From Bromus sterilis (lineage: Eukaryota; Streptophyta; Magnoliopsida; Poales; Poaceae), in NCBI GenBank assembly GCA_950022295.1, contig OX465596.1, positions 218,891,501 through 218,955,500 of the forward strand: a DNA stretch of 64,000 nucleotides. The letters run 5' to 3'. How positions within the stretch are numbered: the first letter of the stretch is position 1; every line of letters starts with the position of its first letter. The translations under genes were made by a program, and so were the position numbers. Of this stretch, positions 46,137 through 58,300 are shown in pieces. Below the pieces are notes generated by a model. That model had not been told where the DNA came from. It did no database searches and saw nothing but the letters and a program-made list of their open reading frames with translations.

Positions 46137-48456
46137 TCTAATACCCCGGGTGTCACGCTACAGTGATCACCTTATCTAATGCCAAGTCATCATGATTATA
46201 CTAATAATGATCACCCTTGATCATGGCTTGTTCAAACCCACCCTAGATAAATATTTCAAAACAATGTGGCAATTAATGTTCAACCAAAAATTGTGGAACC
46301 AATTTTATAAAATGTCTAATAATCAGTAGGTCTTATTAAAAATGAAATAGGAGTTTATTAAAATGTTTTACTAATTTGATCAAATCAAAACAGTGTCAAA
46401 CCAGTGGCATTTAATCCATTTTAAATATAACAAAAATGCAAATGATTTTATATAAATCCCAAACTTTTTATAGCAGTATATTAAATTGCAAATGACATTA
46501 TGGAGCAAGTCTCATATATAACAAAAACCATTTGTTAAACAAATAAAATAGATACAGAAAAGAATAAATAAAAGATAAACAAAAAAAGGGAAAGACTTAT
46601 GCTACGCCTTGGGAAAGCCCAACCCACCCCAGCCCTTTTCTTCTACCTCACGCTACAGGAGGAGGCAGGGCCATGGCGCTGGACGTGCGGGCGCACGTCA
46701 TCCATGTCGCCGGTTGCCACGCGTCGGCCGTCCCGCGACTCTCCATGAGGATAAGGCACCCCCGCGAACCCTAAACCTAGATCGAACCCTCCCATTTCCC
46801 CTCCTCGTCTCCCCCTCACTGCCCCTCCCACCATGGCCATTCTCGTGGCCACGCCTTCGCCGTCTTCGCCGCCAGAGGTCGCCTCGAGCTCCGGGGGAAT
46901 GTCCAGGAACTTCAGCGGCATCAACTTCGTCACCGTGTTTAACCAATCGACGCCGCCGTCCTCTGCACTGCGCGAATCGTTCACCCCGGCGCCGAATTCG
47001 CCGCCGACTACGCTCCCTCGACCACCCCGAGACCTCCCCCGCACTCACTGTAAGCCGCCGCGCCGATTCCAATGTTCCCCGTTCGATTCACCGATGTAGA
47101 CGTCGTAGAGCCGTGCCCGCCCATGGACGCCATTGACGTGAGTTGCGCTCCTGTGTGCACTGTTGCTGTGTTGGGTGCGCGCGCTCGTTGTGCCTCTGCA
47201 CTCACGCCTCCCTGGCTACACGCGGCGCTCTCTGGTGCCACCGCCGCCCGCGTTCTGGTGTCATCGCCGCCCGCGCTCTGCTCTTCCTTCCCCGCGCATG
47301 GCGCTCCTGTTGCTGCATGCTGGCCGTGGAAAGCCGTGGCACAGCCACTGGTTAGTCGGGCCGCGCCCTGTCCTCGCGCACGGCCGCGCCTGTCTTCTCC
47401 CTTCCCGTGCGCTGCGCTGCTCCTGCAGCTGCTGCGGCACGCGCTGCACCCCTCTCGCAATGCCTGGCCGTGGGTGGTGTGTGCATGTGTAGGTTTAGTG
47501 TGTGTGCTGTGCTGCAGCACTTGTAACAGCGATAAAACAACACCTAAACCAATCCGAACATAGCTAAAATTTATATGGATGGGTAGTACACCGGATGTAC
47601 TCAATTTCATCTCGTTGGAGCAAAGTCACTATGTGCACCAATTAATTTGTAGAAAAATAGCAAATATGTAAAAATCTGTGATGAGCTAGTAGAATTAAGT
47701 CCGAGGCCATATGTGTAAATAAAACGATTTGAATTCACAGATAAGTTCCTGAAATTTTCAAATAGGTCATGTGCCATTAATTAGAATTTAGATTAAATAA
47801 ATCTGCTAAATAAATAGCCTATGACATGTGGGCCCCCTTCTATTGTTTAAATACATAAATAATTTATTTAGCTACAGTCAATGACAGTAGGGTCCCACAT
47901 GTCAGTTGACCAGTCAAATATACTGTTGTGGATAATGCTTTTTATTAATAAAATAAATTTCAGAAATTAATATAAAATGATTTAAACTTCGAAATTCAAT
48001 ATATTTTTAACCGTAAGTCGAATCAAAAAAACTTTATACATGAAAATTGATCAGAAAAATATAACGGATACAGATACGCCACCCGTGTGTCCACCAACAC
48101 CCTCTAGCATACTGAACCCGAGACATTCCCCCTCCGATTGCATTGTCCGGTAATCACCCGGTGCCGGTAAAACTGTCCGGATGAAAATGTTATGTATACG
48201 AAAGTTGTTCAGAATAGAACAACGAGCACGGTTACACTATCCACTTGTCTGTCAGATGTCTCTAACACTGCAGAAATGGAACCTTCCCCATCCGGATCAT
48301 CTGTCCGGTAATCAACCGGTACTGACGAATCATCACCGGATAAATTCCCGCTCCGAGTGAATCACCTAACATTGCATTAGAGCACGGTTGCTTTGTATCT
48401 TCTATGTCATACATTTGTATTGCTATTATTGTTGTGTATTTACTGTTTCTCCCCCC
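46137..48456 (+). mobile_element. 3' LTR of element E, first part
   Basis: Matches 40124-42452 of the 5' LTR closely, with a mutated start (TCTAATACCCC against TGTAACACCCC). It stops in a run of C at 48456, where element F was inserted in the opposite orientation; the remainder is outside the window. Confidence 0.8.
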
Positions 48457-48750
48457 TGTGACGCCCCCAAAATCGGACCGTGTACAGTAGTCATACACGC
48501 AAGGTACACGATCGAGATCAGGGACTCACGGTGAGATATCACAACACAACTCTACAAATAAAAATAATACAAGTTGTTTAATACAAGCCAGGGGCCACGA
48601 GGGCTCGAATACAACAGCTCGAAAGCACAAAGTTAGCGGAAGCAATAGTATCAGAGTACGTACACAAGGGTACAAGGTTGCCTTAAGAAGGCTAGTACAA
48701 AATCAACACTCGATCGAAAAGGCAAGGCCTCCTGCCTGGAAACCTCCAAA

Positions 48751-48855
48751 CTACTCCTGGTCAAACGGGGAACTCGACGTCGTAGAAGGCATCGGGGATC
48801 TTCACATAGCGGTGGTCGGCATCGGGGATCTCCTGCTCCTCGGCTCCAACGTCGA
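48751..48855 (-). other. Candidate LTR-ORF exon b, copy in F
   Basis: After the acceptor CGCTGCAG on the minus strand the frame reads VDVGAEEQEIPDADHRYVKI, then PDAFYDVEFPV. One extra T then creates a TGA just before the DQE and TAG found in the other copies. Confidence 0.4.
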
Positions 48856-49276
48856 CTGCAGCGGCCGATCAGGCAAAACAATAAAAGGGGAAAATAAAGC
48901 AGGTGAGTATCTAGCATACCCGCGAGTCTTACGTCCGCTACTAAGCATTTATGCATTTGTATCAAATGGAAAGGGGAGGCTGTATATAGTGGACTGCAAG
49001 GTAGAAATCAGAATAAGGGTAAGAAGCTACGCCTAACGAAGACTAGCATCTTCCGACGAGTCTTGAAGCATGAGGAGAGAATAGCCAACAGTTTATATAA
49101 AGCATAAAATAACAATGCAGCAGAAGTTGCTGCAGCATTGTATAATAGTAAGTTGTAATAATTAGCAATGCCTCCAAGATATCTTCCTCGACATCCCAGC
49201 GAGGAAGAAAACCCGGAACCATACAGTTTAATAATAATAGTTTGTAGTGGTAAGATCCAGCTTCAGCATAAAGCGT

Positions 49277-49335
49277 CCTGTTACCGTGGACACTGCTATT
49301 CGAATAGATTAATCTTCCCTGCAGGGTGCACTTGT
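49277..49335 (-). promoter_or_regulatory. Conserved LTR palindrome block, copy in F
   Basis: The plus strand reads ACCGTGGACAC, CTATTCGAATAG, CCCTGCAGGG, the inverse order of C, D and E, as expected for an inverted element. Confidence 0.6.
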
Positions 49336-50567
49336 GTTACACTACACACACGGATCTCCAGGGTGGCGGGCACCTTGTTAGGGAACGCTCCACCGAGGCT
49401 ATCCGACACTCCGTAGCCCATCTTTCAAACTCAACAGAGAGGCCATCCGCCGGTCTAAATCCTAAGTACGCCGGGCCTTGGACCCCAACCCGAACGTACT
49501 CCTGCACGGTGCGTGGCTGGCCGGTGAAGTTAAAGCAAATCCAAATAAGACACCACCGCGCGAGCAAATAAGACAACACCACTTCCCGTCAATCAGCCTG
49601 AAGTACTGCTGAAGTCTGAAGAGTCATCGGACGACACTACGAAGCAGAGGAGCCCATAACTCGTAATTCCCACGTGTAGGAAGCGCGTATAAGACAAAAG
49701 GCTACTCAAGACATCCGCCGAACCATTTATCATTTTAATTAACCTGCGTGACAACCGTTATCGTTGCCTCGACTTAACTAACCCGCGGACAACGACAGCA
49801 GCCAGGACCACAGTACATTCGTGTCTGCCCTGTCGTCCCACCAAGTCTCTGCGGTTACCAACAAGGTGAACCGACTCCTTACCTTGTCTCCCGTGTGCTC
49901 CTGGAGGAGCTCGACTTTCGTGGTTTGGTAACTCTCGCGGCCAACGATCAGGGGCCAAGCACACCGGTACACTGGGCGTACCCTCCCTGTCGTCCCGTCG
50001 CAATACCACTCGCGGGCACCGTTGGGTCGCCCGACTTCTTACCATTAAGGACACCAGTTGGTTCGAGTTCCTACCATTAGGTGAAACCAGGAGGTATCAC
50101 CCTCGATGGAACACTTAAAGAGGTTTGACAGAGACATCAGCGGAATGAACTAAAGAGGTAAACCTCGTATCATCTCGTTGATGTTACGCTACTGAGCCGA
50201 CGAGAGTGAAATACGAGTTCGTCCACTCGTAAGTCAAACTCGAAGCGACTCGGCAGAGTCTCGCCGTTATAGGTTCCCTAAGGCGTCTGCATTGATCCGT
50301 ACCTGTTGCAGTTGTAATATATCGTTCCCGCGATCACTCCCAGAGTGATCACGGCCCGCTATTCTAAACCTAACTAACAATGCGCAGGGTTTACTGTTCA
50401 ATAATGCATAAGTAATAATAGGCAGCATAGGATTAAAGGAAGGTACATCAAGGGGCTACAATGACAGGCTATGCAATTGAATAGGTAAGCAACGTAGCAG
50501 CAGCAGTAACAATGCCTAGTGCAAGAAATGTATGAAAAGATAGGCGATATCTGGGAAAGAAAATGAC

Positions 50568-50657
50568 TCTGCTTGCCTAGAAGCTCGACTGTAGGGGTAC
50601 GGTCGTCGACGAAGTAGTCGTACCCGGCAGCAGTGTAGTCGGCGGCAGCAGCGGGGT
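50568..50657 (-). other. Candidate LTR-ORF exon a, copy in F
   Basis: On the minus strand, after TTCTCCAGGTAG, the frame reads DPAAAADYTAAGYDYFVDDR and then ELLGKQ, ending CAGA|GT. 30 codons, open. Confidence 0.42.
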
Positions 50658-51280
50658 CTACCTGGAGAACAAAGGGGGGGAGAAACTGTAAATACAAAGC
50701 AAGCATATACAAACAGGTGCAGGACATGACAGATGAAATGTTAACGGTGTTCTAACGCAGTGCAATGTATTATGCTCGGGCGGGAATTCATCCGGGGATG
50801 AACTGCCAGCTCCGGGTGATTATCGGACAGGGTGTCCGGAGGGGAAAGGTACCATGCCGGAGGTGTCGTGGACATCCTACAAACATGTGAAAGGTGTATC
50901 CGTGTTAGTTGATCCATTCTGAACAACTTTCGTGTTCGCAATAAATTCATCCGGATAGTTTCACGGTATCAGGCAGTCATCGGATAGTCGGTCCGGAGGG
51001 GGACGGTTCGACGTTTGGTATGTTAGTGGGGGGTGGTAGATGAACGGATTGCGTATTCGTATTCGTTGTATTTTTTTGATCAATTTTGATGTATAAAGTT
51101 TTTTTGATCCGAGTTACGGTTTATAAGATATTGAATTTCAAAGTTTTAATCATTTTAAATCATTTTCTGAATTTCTTTTATTATTTAAAATCCAACATTA
51201 TCCACAAGTCTATCCAGAACAGTGCCAATGACATGGGGGTCCCACAAGTCAGTGGCAGAAACAAATTAATTGTTTTAATT

Positions 51281-54200
51281 TGTCAGGACCCGGGGTTAGC
51301 GTATGCAAGTACAGCTAAGACATAGTCATATGGAGAGCCAAGAACCGTACCCACTTGTCTAAGCAGACAAGGCCAAGCACAGAACGTTCTCGGAAAGCAT
51401 CGTACGTGAGGGGCATCCCATCCAGGCCGGATGATCAACTGAGATGGGTCCTCATCGTCCGCACACAAGTCTAATGATATGGGTGGTGAACTCCCATATT
51501 CACAGACAAGTCGCCTCAACCATACTATCGACTATCTCATAACTCTTACATAGACTTACTCCAGCCCGATCACTTAGTCGGGGTCTAGGGCGGGCTCGAT
51601 CATACCACAAAGTGTGCACGAGACAGATTCTCGAACAACCGCATCGCGATGCCCCAAGCTGCGCACATCTAAGGGCCACTTGGTGCATGAAAGACCGCCA
51701 GCCAGATCACAACTAAGGTCTCGAAAAGCCATACAAAGACATGCATGTAATAAACATACACGCAGCACATATGCCTTGTATGAACAGTAGGTATCATTGC
51801 AATTCTCTACAAAGTATACAATTTTATTGATAACTCTTATAGAGTGCACACAGAGATCACAAACATGTGATCCAACATTACAACATAAGTGGAAGCAAAT
51901 TATGTCTGAGTACAGACAAGTTTAACAAATGGCTTAAGAAGCCTTATTTAAACACAAGCCCTCCACGAGGGAACCAGTCGTCTGACTGGGACTAGACTAG
52001 TTGGTCTTCAGTCGTCCAGCTCGATGAAGAAGCCACCTTCGGGGTCAGTGGCATCATCTAAAACATAGATTAAGCAAACGTGAGTACAAAGTCGTACTCA
52101 ACAAGACTTACATAGGAGCTATACTACTCATACATATGCATCAAAGTAAAGGGAGGTGGGGTTCACTTGCAGAAGTGCCAGCTTTGACTTGGCTAATCCT
52201 GAACTACGAGTACCAGACTTTGAGGTAAGAAGCGTACACGAGTCCACTACTTCTCCAACCAATTACACCACTATGGTGCCTTCCTCGACTTCCCCACGAG
52301 AAATCACGCCATAGCACTCACACTTATCTTGGTGTGTTTTAGAAGTATCCAGTTCAAGTTGTCTAATAATCAAGCTAAGCTTTCGAAGCAGTCCATAACC
52401 GCGGACGCGGCTATTCGAATAGTTTTGTTAAGCCTGCAGGGGTGTACCGCTACACACACATGATCATCATTTACCGCCTTTGATCTCGACACCATTCAAG
52501 GGGTGCCAGCGAGGATGCTCACCACAACTGTTACCTCATAGCCGATCTAGTCCGAGAAAGCCGCCTACTTGGGTTGGTTACCACTATTGTGAACCCGGCC
52601 GGTTTACCGAAGTGGACCCAAGTGATGTGTGCGTGGTGCATAAGCCGGTCTCGGATGAGCCGTTCTCTCACTTAGCATCCAGGCCACAAGCCTACCAGAA
52701 CTCCGAACTATTGCGACATCTAGACATCGAAAGGGATGAGTTAGTAAGTTGAGAGGGGTCAGTGAGCCCAATGTGTGGTTGTACTCTTCATCTTGGATCA
52801 CCACACAAGAACTCGGACTTAGGGCGGTGTTCAACGAGACAACCCACCGTGTACTCCTACACAGCCTCTCATCGTTCACCTTGTATTAGGGTCGATTCAC
52901 CAACACTTTTCTACCAACATCAACATGATCACTACCATCTCGACTCACATCACAGTTACAACATGGTATCATACTAAGCATGCAATAAGCGATAACATTT
53001 GCATGGGCCACATGATATCAATCAACTCCTACATTTGCTAGGATTGTGGTTTGCCTACTACTGTGACAAAATGATAGGTCATGCAAAGGAATGGGTTCAT
53101 CTATGCGGTAGAAACGAATCATGGTGATCATCCTAAACAATGCATAAGCGAGACATGAGAGGGAAGTGGGATTTTATCGACATGATCAATGGGGGTTTGC
53201 TTGCCTTGCTGACGAGGTTCGGGTTCTGGGTCTTCAACGAAGGGGGCAGCCTCCGGCTCCGGTTCCACCTCTACTCGACAAACAACAAGCAAAGTAGCAA
53301 AGTAAATACAATGCACAATCACATGATGGAAGTTTGAATCTTGAAGTATATGCTTTGATGTGTAAGGCAATTCCATTTAAATGGAGTATATTGCAAATTG
53401 AATTGCAAATTCAAACTCCAATTTGAAATCAAACTTAACCAAGTTGCATGTGACATTGTTTGATCATTTTGAACCTTCTATAAATGTGTAAGATATGCCT
53501 CTGATGTGTGGTTGAAAAGTAGCATAATTCCATGGTCCAAGTTGCAAAATCATTTGAATTGAATTTGAATTAATTTCAAATAATTCAAATGACATATGCT
53601 ACTGGTCCCATTTTAAAATCAACTACAACATAGTTTAAAGTTGCATATTTGGAAAGATCATTTTCTCCTGATCATTTTTCATATATTATTTGTCCAATTT
53701 GGAGTTAATATGAATTTTCTATGAATTTCCAAAGTTTGGGGTATTTTCTAGAATTTCTAGAATTTCTTTAATTCAATTTGACTTTCTGGAAATTCATTTA
53801 ATCGATTTAATGCGCCAGGCTGACGTCAGGGGGGGCTGACATGTGGGTCCAGGGTGTCAGTGACTGGGTGATTAAATCCGCTGGTTTAAATTAATCCAGT
53901 GGCTTAATTAAGCCACTGGGCCCACTGGTCAGTCTCACTGGGGGGGCTAAGCACGGGGGTTAGTGGCTAACCCACCGGCGGCTAAACGCCGGTGGCCTGG
54001 CCACGGCGGCGCACTCGCCGGAATCTGCTAGAGGCCACGGGAGAGGAAACGGAGGGCATCGGCTTGCTCCTGGAGGTCGTCCGCGTTGAGAGGAAGCATC
54101 AGGGGGTCACGGGGAGGTCGGGAGCGACGACGGCGACGTCCTTGGCGGAGACAGAACCACGGCGAGGTTGGGGAAGAGTCTAGGGTGCACGGCTTGGGCT

Positions 54201-55342
54201 GATCTTGCATGCATTCGAAAGCTAGAGCCACTTGGAGTCAAACGCGCGCGCTGGACGCGATGATGGGGCACAGGGGCGACCTCATCGTCGTCCATGGCGG
54301 CGACGTGCTTCGGCAACCATGGCGAAAATGGATAGAGGGGTTGCGGGGTGCTGGAAGCTTAGGGGAAATGCTCAGTAGCTCACCGCGAATCGAACGGCAG
54401 CAACAGCAAGCTCGGGGAGGCTTCAACGGCGGCGAATCGACGCGGCGAGCTCGCGGGTCCAGCGAGAGGTTGAAGACGATGGCGTCGGCTCGGGGAGGAA
54501 TTAGGGCTCCAGCTTCTGTGTGAAGACGAAGTCGAGGACGAGGAACACGGTGGACTTGCTGGCTTGAGCTCTAGGGCACGGTGGCCACGTCGTCCACGGC
54601 GGTGCGCTCCGGTGAAGCTTCGGGCGGCGACGAAATCGAGCACGGGAGGAGGAGGAGGAAGCTCTGGAGGGGGGGAATGGACATGGCGTGCTCCAGGGCG
54701 TCTCCAGGTGCGAGAAGAGGGCACGGGGAGGCCTGGAAGGTCCTCGACGGCGACGTGTCGTCCACGGCTGGCTCGGTGGCATTCCACCGAGCAGCTTGGA
54801 GGCGCGGGGTGGGGAAGAAGACCCCTGTGCCCCTTTGGGCCGGCTGGGCTGGGTGGGCCGGCTTCGCCTGGGCGTCTGATAAGGTTTTTCTGCTTTCTTT
54901 TTCCTTTTCTGTTTTTCTTTTCTGTCATTTGTTTTGCTGAGCTAAAATAAATAGCTAGGCATTTTATTAAATGCTGAAAAATTTTATGTGGCCCCATAAA
55001 ATAAATAGCTAGGCATTTCAACATTTTTAAAATTCAAATGATTTGAATCTTAACTCAAATAGGGTTATTTCTTTAAATCCAAGGCACTGTTTGAATATTT
55101 GAAAAATCTATGAGCATGGGGTGGGTCCCACATCACTTCATATGTGATCACACTCATTTATAAGACTTTTCAAAATTCTAACATCAATTTTTGGAGAAGA
55201 TTTTTATCTGGCCTTTTGAATTAATTCATCTGGGGGGGTTTCCTTCTCCCATTTGCTTTTGATTTTGAAATTTCCTTTGATTTCTTTCATGAATGCAAAG
55301 TGAAATTGATCCTAGCACATTACCTAACAGAGGGTTCTGACA
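51281..55342 (-). repeat. 3' LTR of element G, 4062 bp
   Basis: The plus strand runs TGTCAGGACCCGGGG to GGTTCTGACA. It contains the palindrome block at 52393-52448 and a GC-rich leader segment (53940-54890). ORFs inside, such as 54380-55024, are low-complexity and not called. The pol stop codon lies just inside this LTR. Confidence 0.9.
52393..52448 (-). promoter_or_regulatory. Conserved LTR palindrome block, copy in the G 3' LTR
   Basis: Plus strand: CCATAACCGCGGACGCGG, CTATTCGAATAG, CCTGCAGGGGTGTACC. Confidence 0.6.
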
Positions 55343-58300
55343 ACTCGCCCCCACTCAAAAGAATCTCGTCCCGAGATTCAGAAGTCTGCGGGAGGAAGGT
55401 GGGGTACTCGGCGTTGAGACGGTCTTCTCTTTCCCACGTAGCTTCTCTTTCAGAGTGGTGTGACCATTGCACTTTCAGAAACCTAATCTTCTGACGACGA
55501 GTGACACGCTCTACGGAATCAAGAATACGAACGGGGTATTCTCGATAAGAAAGGTCATCTTGGAGATCAAGCGTTTCATGGTCGACTTCGCGGATGGGGT
55601 CCTTGAAGCAACGCCTGAGTTGGGACACATGGAATACATCATGTACTCGGGAAAGGTGCGGGGGTAGTTCAAGTTGGTAGGCAACTTCTCCACGTTTAGC
55701 AATAATGCGGAAAGGTCAGATCTAACGTGGGGCCAACTTGCCTTTGATACCAAAACGTTGGGTTCCCTTCAGAGGAGTAACCCGAAGGTAAGCCTTCTCA
55801 TCCAGATTGTAGCTCTCTTGCCTATGATGACGATCATAGTAGCTTTTCTGACGAGACTGGGTTGCTTTCAATTGATCACGAACAATGCGAACTTGCTCTT
55901 CTGCTTCCTTGATCATATCCGGTCCAAAGAATTGTCTTTCACCGGTTTCTGACCAGTTTAAAGGTGTTCAACATCTTCGTCCATATAGGAGTTCAAAAGG
56001 AGCCATGTTCAGACTAGATTGAAAACTATTGTTATAAGAAAATTCGGCAAATGGAAGAGACTTCTCCCAATTCTTTCCGAATGAGATAACACAAGCCCTG
56101 AGCATGTCTTCGAGAATTTGGTTAACCCTTTCGACTTGACCGCTAGACTGAGGATGGAAAGATGTACTAAAGGAGAGATGAGTTCCCATAGCATTCTGAA
56201 AGCTTCCCCAAAATCTAGAGGTGAAAAGCCTACCGCGATCAGAATTGATTTCCAAAGGAACACCGTGAAGGGATACAATTCTAGAGATGTACAAGTCCGC
56301 TAACTGGCTAGCAGTTATAGACTCGCGAACCGGAAGGAAGTGAGCAACTTTGGAAAGCCTATCTATGACAACGAAGATGGCATTGTTTCCTTTCTAGGTT
56401 CTTGGAAAGCCGGTGATGAAGTCCATACCGAATTTGTCCCATTTCCACTCGGGAATAGACAAAGGTTGCAGTGTACCAGCAGGTCTTTGATGTTCTGCCT
56501 TAATGCGACGACAAACATCACATTCGGCAACAAATTGAGCAATGTCTCTCTTCATCCTAGTCCACCAAAATCTCTGGCGTAGATCTCGGTACATTTTTGT
56601 GCTACCGGGATGAATTGAGAGGGGTGTGTCATGGGCTTCCTTGAGGATGAGTTGCCTCAGTTCCCTATTCTTAGGTACTACCAAACGATTTTCAAAGAAT
56701 ACCATTCCCTTGCTATCTGTGGAGAAACATTTAGCAACTCCGCTAGCAATGTTCTCCTTGATCCGGCGAACACCTCGTGCACGCCTTTGGGCAACTATGA
56801 TTTGATCCTCAAGAGTTGGTCTCGCCACCAAGGTAGAAAGATAGCCATGAGGAACAATCTCAAGGTTGAGCTTGCGAAAGTCCTCATGAAGAAGTGGTTG
56901 ATACTGTTGTAACATGAGGTTGTTACAATACGACTTACGACTTAGTGCATCAGCCATGACATTGGCTTTGCCTGGGGTGTAAGAAATTCCTACGTCGTAA
57001 TCTTTTATCAACTCAATCCAGCGTCTTTGCCTGAGATTAAGATCTGGCTGGGTGAAAATATATTTGAGGCTTTGGTGGTCGGAATAAATCTCACAACGAT
57101 TACCAAGGAGGTAATGTCGCCAAGTTGTTAGGGCATGAACTACGGCAGCGAGTTCAAGGTCATGGGTAGGATAGTTCTCTTCATGTGGCCGCAACTGGCG
57201 TGAAGCATAAGCTACGACATGTCGATCTTGCAGAAGTATGCATCCTAACCCTTGCCGTGATGCGTCACAATAGATCTCGAAATCCCTTTTGGTGTCTGGA
57301 GGTGCAAGTACGGGTGCAGAAGTCAATCTTCTTTTTAGCTCTTGAAAGCTTTCCTCGCACTTGGGAGTCCATAGGAATTTCTTATCTTTCTTGAGGAGTT
57401 CAGTTAGAGGCTTTGCAACTTTAGAAAAGATCTCGACGAAGCGACGGCAATAGCTGCCTAGGCCAAGAAAACTCCTAACTTGCTTAACCGATTCAGGTGG
57501 AGTCCAGTCAAGGACGGCCTGAACTCTCTCGGGATTCACAGCAATGCCTTTTGCAGAAATCACGTGGCCTAAGTAGGTCACTTCTGGTAGCCAAAATTCA
57601 CACTTGGAGAATTTAGCATACAGGCGATGCTCTCTAAGTTTCATCAATACCAGCCTTAGGTGTTCGGCATGTTCTTCTTCGTTCTTCGAGTATATAAGGA
57701 TGTCATCGAGGTAAACCACGACGAACTGGTCCAAATACTCCATGAAGATCGAATTCATCATGCGTGAGAAAGTGGCGGGGGCATTGGTTAAACCAAAGGA
57801 CATGACGGTGTACTCGTAAAGACCATAACGAGTAGTAAAAGCCGTTTTGGGAATGTCCTCGTTTCGGATCTTGATTTGATGATAACCTAATCTCAAATCC
57901 ATCTTGGAGAAGACATAGGATCCTGCAAGTTGATCATAAAGATCATTGATCCTGGGCAATGGGTACTTGTTCTTTATCGTCGCTAAATTTAGCGGGCGAT
58001 AGTCTACGCACATCCTTTCTGTTCCATCTTTCTTCGTTACGAACAGAACGGGGCAACCCCATGGCGATGAGCTAGGGCGGATGAAGCCTTTCTCCAACAA
58101 AGCTTCCAGTTGGGTTTTAAGCTCAGCTAACTCACGTGGGGCCATTTTGTATGGGCGTCTAGAAATTGGTGCGGTTCCTGGGGCAAGATCCACTATAAAC
58201 TCTACACATCTATCGGGTGGCATGCCCGGCAGCTCTTCAGGAAAGACATCCAGGAAGTCACAAACCACCGGAATATCTTCAAGCTCGGGAAGGGGAAGTA

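Larger units (their letters stand above)
48457..51280 (-). mobile_element. LTR of LARD-like element F, first part
   Basis: The plus strand starts TGTGACGCCCCCAAAATC, the reverse complement of the LTR ends of C, D and E, so F is inverted. It holds the palindrome block (49277-49335), both exons of the small ORF on the minus strand and the AT-rich block (51047-51160). Element G interrupts it at 51281 with duplication TAATT; F resumes at 63003. Its other end, and whether it is a solo LTR, lie outside the window. Confidence 0.8.

Noticed and set aside
53128..55024. ORFs in the 3' LTR of element G as host genes
   Set aside because: The deleted 5' LTR copy shows the segment is dispensable LTR sequence; the translations are low-complexity and overlap on both strands.
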